Of a stretch of DNA of 64,000 bases, positions 60,584 to 64,000 are shown one piece after another; the first letter of the stretch is position 1, and the number at the start of each line of letters is the position of its first letter. The stretch spans positions 2,914,001-2,978,000 of the forward strand of contig NZ_CP088081.1 in assembly GCF_021049305.1 (NCBI RefSeq), written 5' to 3'. The notes under the pieces were generated by a model that ran no database searches, was not told where the DNA came from, and saw nothing but the letters and a program-made list of their open reading frames with translations. The translations under genes and the position numbers were made by a program. This stretch comes from Ideonella dechloratans. GTDB lineage: Bacteria; Pseudomonadota; Gammaproteobacteria; Burkholderiales; Burkholderiaceae_C.

Positions 60584-62908
60584 TCAGGCAATCTTGAAAC
60601 GGTCCACCGTTTGACGCAGTTCATCGGCAGATCGCGACAGGTCATGAACCATTTGCGCGGTCGAACGCGTGCCCTCACCGGTCTGTTCGGTCACCGCGAA
60701 GATGTGCTGGATGTTGGCCGCCACCACGTTGGCGGACTCGGCTTCGCTGCGGGCTTCGTTCGAGATGCCGTCGATCAGCTCGGACAGTTCGCGCGTCACG
60801 CGGTCGATCTCGACCAGGGCCGCACCGGCCGCGTCGGACAGCTGCGCGTTCTGCACCACACCCTGGGTCGACTGCTCCATGGCGGCCACGGCGTCCTGGG
60901 TGTCGGTCTGAATGGTCTTTACCAGGGCCGCGATCTGCCGCGTCGCATCGGCCGAGCGTTCGGCCAGCCGCTGCACTTCTTCGGCCACCACCGAGAAGCC
61001 CCGGCCCGCTTCGCCGGCGGACGCGGCCTGGATGGCGGCGTTCAGCGCCAGCACGTTGGTCTGTTCGGTAATGTCGGAAATCAGCTCGGTGATTTCGCCG
61101 ATCTCCTGCGAGGATTCGCCCAGCCGCTTGATGCGCTTGGAGGTTTCCTGGATCTGCTCGCGCAGCGTGTTCATGCCGTCGATGGTGTCGGCCACCGCCT
61201 TGCGGCCGGAGTCCGCCGCCTCCAGGGACTGGCGGGCCACCGCGGCCGTCTGCTGCGCCTGTGCGGACACCTGGTTGATGCGCACGGCCATCTGCAGCAC
61301 CGATTCGCCGGTTTCGCGGATCTCGCGCAGCTGTTCGGTGGACGCAGCCAGCAGTTCGGTGGAGGTCTGCTCCACCTGCTGAGTGGTTTCCGTCACCCGG
61401 GCCGCCGTGCCCTGCACCTGGGCCACCAGGGAGCGCAGCTCTTCCACCGTGTAGTTCACCGAGTCGGCGATGGCGCCGGTGATGTCCTCGGTCACCGTGG
61501 CCTGCTGGGTCAGGTCGCCCTCGGCCACCGTCTGCAGCTCGTTCATCAGCCGCAGAATGGCCGCCTGGTTGGCGTCGTTCACGCGCTTGGCTTCACGCTC
61601 CTGCTCCTCGGCCGCCACCCGCTGGGCTTCGGCCTGCTGGGCGCGCAGGGCCTGGTTGCGCACGTACAGACGCAGCAGACCGGCACCGCCGGCCAGGATG
61701 GCCGCCGCCGAGACCAGCAAGGCCACCAGATAGCCTGCACTCAGGCCGCCGCTGCTCTCGAGGCTGCGCTGCACCTGTTCCAAGCCCTTTCGCAGGGGCT
61801 CGGAATCCGCCACGATCGCGTTCTGGGCCTCACGCGCGGCCACCAGGCCTTGCAGGTTGCCCAGAATGGCGGTGGCCTGCGCCCGGGTCTCCTCGTATTG
61901 GGAGATCAGCTGCTCCAGGCGCTCGCGGGTGGCGGCGTCCTTGGTGCCGGGCAGGCGCAGCTCGGCATTGCCGCGCAGCAGGCCGTCGGCGATCTCGCGG
62001 AAGGAGTTCAGGTCCTTGCCCAGCAGGAACACGGCCTCGGGGCTCACGCCTTCCAGCGTCAGGAATTCGTTGGCGCTCTTGCCGATGCGCTGGGTCAGCA
62101 TCACCAGCTCACCCACCGCGGAGATCTCCACCGGCGAGGCATTGCCCTGCAGCTTCAGCGAGGACACGGTCTCGGCGGTTTCCAACAGGTCGGAGGACTG
62201 GCGGTTGATCAGGCGCAGCGCCTGACCCACCTGCGTCAGCACGGTCTGCTGGGCCAGCACCACACCGGCGTTCTTCTCGGCGCGGTCCACCAGCGGCAGC
62301 AGCGGCGAGAGCACATCCTGTGTGCTGCCACCCACGGCCGAGAGATCCGCATTGCCCTTGGCCAGGCCACGCAGGTTGTGGGCCAGCACCTGGCCGCTTT
62401 CACGCACTTCCGGGAAGGCCGCCGGACTGCCCACCAGGGCCTGGGACACCGACTTGGCCAGTCGCTGCGACTGCATCAGGGCCTGGCCGGTGGCGGTCAG
62501 CTGACCGGCCTGCCGGTTGGCGGCGCCCAGCGAGAGCGCACCGGTGATCACGAACACGGCAGCCCCCGCACCGACCATGGTCAGCAGCAGCCGCTGCTGC
62601 TCGTACAGGGGGCGGCGCCCGATCAGGGGCAGGCCGGTGGATTCCTCGCCGAAGGTGGAGACATCCGGCGGCAGCTGGGACAGCGCGGGGTCGTCCCCGT
62701 CCGGCGGCAGGGCCGCGGCCGGCGGTGGGACATCGCCCGCACCCGCGGACTGCTCCAGCCGCTGATCGATCTGTTCGAGTAGGCGGTCGACTTCGTGGTC
62801 GGCATCGGTCGAGGCCGCCGCTGCTGCGGCAGGCGCCTGCGCGGCATCCGAGTCTTGAGAGGCCGAACGGGCGGCAAACTTGTTCTTCAACTGATCGAGC
62901 AGGCTCAT
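60584..62908 (-). CDS. pilJ: Pilus chemoreceptor PilJ (methyl-accepting)
   Basis: A 774-residue chemoreceptor of the Chp/Pil system. An Ala/Asp-rich cytoplasmic N-terminus precedes TM1 near residues 108-130 ([21 protein letters not shown]). Paired PilJ-type periplasmic helices follow ([30 protein letters not shown]), then TM2 near 395-415, a HAMP-like linker, and the signalling tip [36 protein letters not shown] near 620-655. In Pseudomonas PilJ responds to pilin and surface contact. It lies 45 bases after pilI and 55 bases before chpA. No pilK (CheR) gene intervenes. Confidence 0.93.
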   Translation of the reverse strand: MSLLDQLKNKFAARSASQDSDAAQAPAAAAAASTDADHEVDRLLEQIDQRLEQSAGAGDVPPPAAALPPDGDDPALSQLPPDVSTFGEESTGLPLIGRRPLYEQQRLLLTMVGAGAAVFVITGALSLGAANRQAGQLTATGQALMQSQRLAKSVSQALVGSPAAFPEVRESGQVLAHNLRGLAKGNADLSAVGGSTQDVLSPLLPLVDRAEKNAGVVLAQQTVLTQVGQALRLINRQSSDLLETAETVSSLKLQGNASPVEISAVGELVMLTQRIGKSANEFLTLEGVSPEAVFLLGKDLNSFREIADGLLRGNAELRLPGTKDAATRERLEQLISQYEETRAQATAILGNLQGLVAAREAQNAIVADSEPLRKGLEQVQRSLESSGGLSAGYLVALLVSAAAILAGGAGLLRLYVRNQALRAQQAEAQRVAAEEQEREAKRVNDANQAAILRLMNELQTVAEGDLTQQATVTEDITGAIADSVNYTVEELRSLVAQVQGTAARVTETTQQVEQTSTELLAASTEQLREIRETGESVLQMAVRINQVSAQAQQTAAVARQSLEAADSGRKAVADTIDGMNTLREQIQETSKRIKRLGESSQEIGEITELISDITEQTNVLALNAAIQAASAGEAGRGFSVVAEEVQRLAERSADATRQIAALVKTIQTDTQDAVAAMEQSTQGVVQNAQLSDAAGAALVEIDRVTRELSELIDGISNEARSEAESANVVAANIQHIFAVTEQTGEGTRSTAQMVHDLSRSADELRQTVDRFKIA

Positions 62909-62953
62909 CTCATCCTCTCAGGGAATGCCTCGAATCACGACAGGACAGCCACG

Positions 62954-63475
62954 TCAACCCGCAGCCACTTCAAGAAAGAGCGGATCCTGGACCAGGGCCG
63001 CCAGATCCAATTCATCCCAGACCCTGCCCTGGCCGTCGCGCCACTGGCGCACGGCAAAGGCCGGGCGGGGGCCCGGGTCATCGGTCACGCGTTGCAGCTG
63101 TTCGCTGTCACGCAGCCCCACCAGGCGGTCGATCAGCAGAGCCGAGTTGACCCGCAGACCCGGGTTGAACACGACCAACTGCCCGGTGCGCGTCCCGGCA
63201 CCCCGTTCGCGCAGCCCCAGGAAGGCTGCGAGGTCCATCACCGCGTTGAGCTGACCGCGCACGTTCGCGACGCCGACCAGCCAGGGCGCCGCGTGGGGCA
63301 CCGGCGTCACATCCCGCAGGGACTGGATTTCGCCGGCCTGCCCCAGCGGCAGCAGCAACCCTGCCCCGGCGCACTCCACGGCCAGCCAGCCGGCCTCGCG
63401 GGGCCGCTCCCGGGCCGCCTGCAGTCGGTTGGCCAGCCGGACCTGGAGTTCTCGCAGCGCTTCCTTGTTGGACAT
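62954..63475 (-). CDS. pilI: CheW-like adaptor PilI
   Basis: A 173-residue CheW-domain protein that couples PilJ to ChpA. Seen: LPLGQAGEIQSLRDVTPVPHAAPWLVGVANVRGQLNAVMDLAAFLG near residues 40-95, the core of the CheW fold, and LIDRLVGLRDSEQL near 115. Position between pilH (10 bases) and pilJ (45 bases) fits the conserved pilG-H-I-J order. Confidence 0.92.
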   Translation of the reverse strand: MSNKEALRELQVRLANRLQAARERPREAGWLAVECAGAGLLLPLGQAGEIQSLRDVTPVPHAAPWLVGVANVRGQLNAVMDLAAFLGLRERGAGTRTGQLVVFNPGLRVNSALLIDRLVGLRDSEQLQRVTDDPGPRPAFAVRQWRDGQGRVWDELDLAALVQDPLFLEVAAG

Positions 63476-63485
63476 CGCCGCCTGC

Positions 63486-63851
63486 TCAGCCCAGGGCCTG
63501 GATCTTGGCCATCAGGTCATCGGCATCGACCGGCTTGACCACATAGTCGCGGGCGCCTTGACGCAGCCCCCACACCCGGTCGGTCTCCTGGTTCTTGCTG
63601 GTGCACATGATCACCGGCACATCGGCGTAACGGGGGTCGCGGGTGATGGTGCGGGTCAGCTGGAAGCCGTTGGTGCCCGGCATCACCACGTCCATCAGGA
63701 TCAGGTCCGGTTTGGCCTCGGACAGGCGGCGCATGGCCTCCTCACCGCTTTCGGCCGTCCGCACGCTGAAACCACGCTTGGTCAGCATCTCGGACAGGTA
63801 ATGCAACTCGGTCTTCGAGTCGTCGACGAGAAGAATGTTCTGGATGCTCAT
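63486..63851 (-). CDS. pilH: Response regulator PilH
   Basis: A 121-residue stand-alone receiver. The acidic pair is in ILLVDDSKTEL near residue 6, phospho-Asp in DLILMDVVMPGTNGFQL near 52, conserved Thr/Ser in VIMCTSKNQ near 80, and Lys in VVKPVD near 104. No output domain. In the Chp system PilH tempers or drains phosphate and affects retraction. ATG 63851 (MSIQNILLVDDS) is used; an upstream frame adds an unsupported leader. Confidence 0.93.
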   Translation of the reverse strand: MSIQNILLVDDSKTELHYLSEMLTKRGFSVRTAESGEEAMRRLSEAKPDLILMDVVMPGTNGFQLTRTITRDPRYADVPVIMCTSKNQETDRVWGLRQGARDYVVKPVDADDLMAKIQALG

Positions 63852-63921
63852 GAAGCTACCCTGCAAAACAGCACCGCCACGGCGCGGCACGCCTCAACGG
63901 TCGTGAGCGCCGCGGCCGGCA

Positions 63922-64000
63922 TCACCGCTGCACGGCCAGCGCACGGAAGTGCGCCACCGCCTGCAGCAACTGGTCCTTGGTGAAAGGCTTGGTCAGGTAA
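63922..64000 (-). CDS. pilG: Response regulator PilG, C-terminal fragment (cut by window edge)
   Basis: The last 25 codons of a gene entering from the right edge: YLTKPFTKDQLLQAV, then HFRALAVQR and a TGA at 63924-63922. The TKPF motif with the conserved Lys is the end of a CheY-like receiver domain. Position directly before pilH matches pilG of the pilGHIJ-chpA operon. The rest lies outside the window. Confidence 0.75.
   Translation of the reverse strand, partial: YLTKPFTKDQLLQAVAHFRALAVQR

Overview
The window is a G+C-rich bacterial chromosome segment (hand-counted 60-base lines reach 77% G+C in the type VI genes). Gene content points to a betaproteobacterium of the order Burkholderiales, probably near the Rubrivivax/Ideonella/Leptothrix (Sphaerotilaceae) group. 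Supporting signs are the coxB-coxA-ctaG-coxC-SURF1-ctaA-ctaB-SCO order with small Burkholderiales-type proteins between, the gpmA / rhodanese-grxC-secB-gpsA block, a pyrR-pyrB-pyrC' operon, and a Chp-type pilus chemosensory operon. Taxonomy is inferred from gene order and was not searched. No rRNA, tRNA, CRISPR array, insertion sequence or prophage was seen.

Layout. (1) 1-6071, plus strand: a nitrogen-salvage group with two M20 amidohydrolases, an NMT1-type ABC importer, a zinc nucleobase deaminase and the urease accessory gene ureD, without urease structural genes here. (2) 6088-11730: a glutathione transferase, a chemoreceptor, a BaiN/HI0933-type flavoprotein and a diguanylate cyclase. (3) 11711-30861: a type VI secretion system (T6SS). 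tssL-tssK-tssJ run leftward. A TPR lipoprotein, tssB, tssC, hcp, tssE, tssF, tssG, clpV (tssH) and vgrG run rightward, followed by a translationally coupled cell-wall hydrolase effector and a candidate immunity lipoprotein. tssM and tssA are not in the window. (4) 30902-31961: rpoH behind a near-perfect CIRCE operator. (5) 31988-41194, minus strand: the cytochrome c oxidase operon with heme A synthesis, copper delivery and small assembly proteins. (6) 41495-53076: housekeeping genes (bioC-like, comF, trmL, gpsA, secB, grxC, rhodanese, gpmA, plsC, pyrC', pyrB, pyrR, ruvX, yqgE, phrB). (7) 53101-64000, minus strand: pilG (partial)-pilH-pilI-pilJ-chpA, then a diguanylate cyclase.

How the parts work together. 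The T6SS genes encode a contractile sheath (TssB/C), tube (Hcp), baseplate (TssE/F/G/K), recycling ATPase (ClpV) and two membrane-complex parts (TssJ, TssL). The spike protein VgrG ends in a transthyretin-like module and overlaps by four bases the start of a 745-residue protein carrying LysM, TTR-like, lysozyme-like and M23 peptidase domains. That protein should cut both the glycan strands and the peptide cross-links of a rival's wall. The lipoprotein gene after it overlaps its stop codon and is the obvious immunity candidate.

The most striking signal is in the effector gene. It holds two long poly-C tracts, C11 and C10, one in each Pro/Ala linker and each just before a catalytic domain. A one-base slip at the first removes both enzymatic domains; a slip at the second removes only the peptidase. 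This would make a phase-variable, domain-graded T6SS toxin. G+C drops from 77% in a sampled vgrG line to 55% in sampled lines of the vgrG tail and effector, which suggests the vgrG tail, effector and immunity genes arrived as an exchangeable module.
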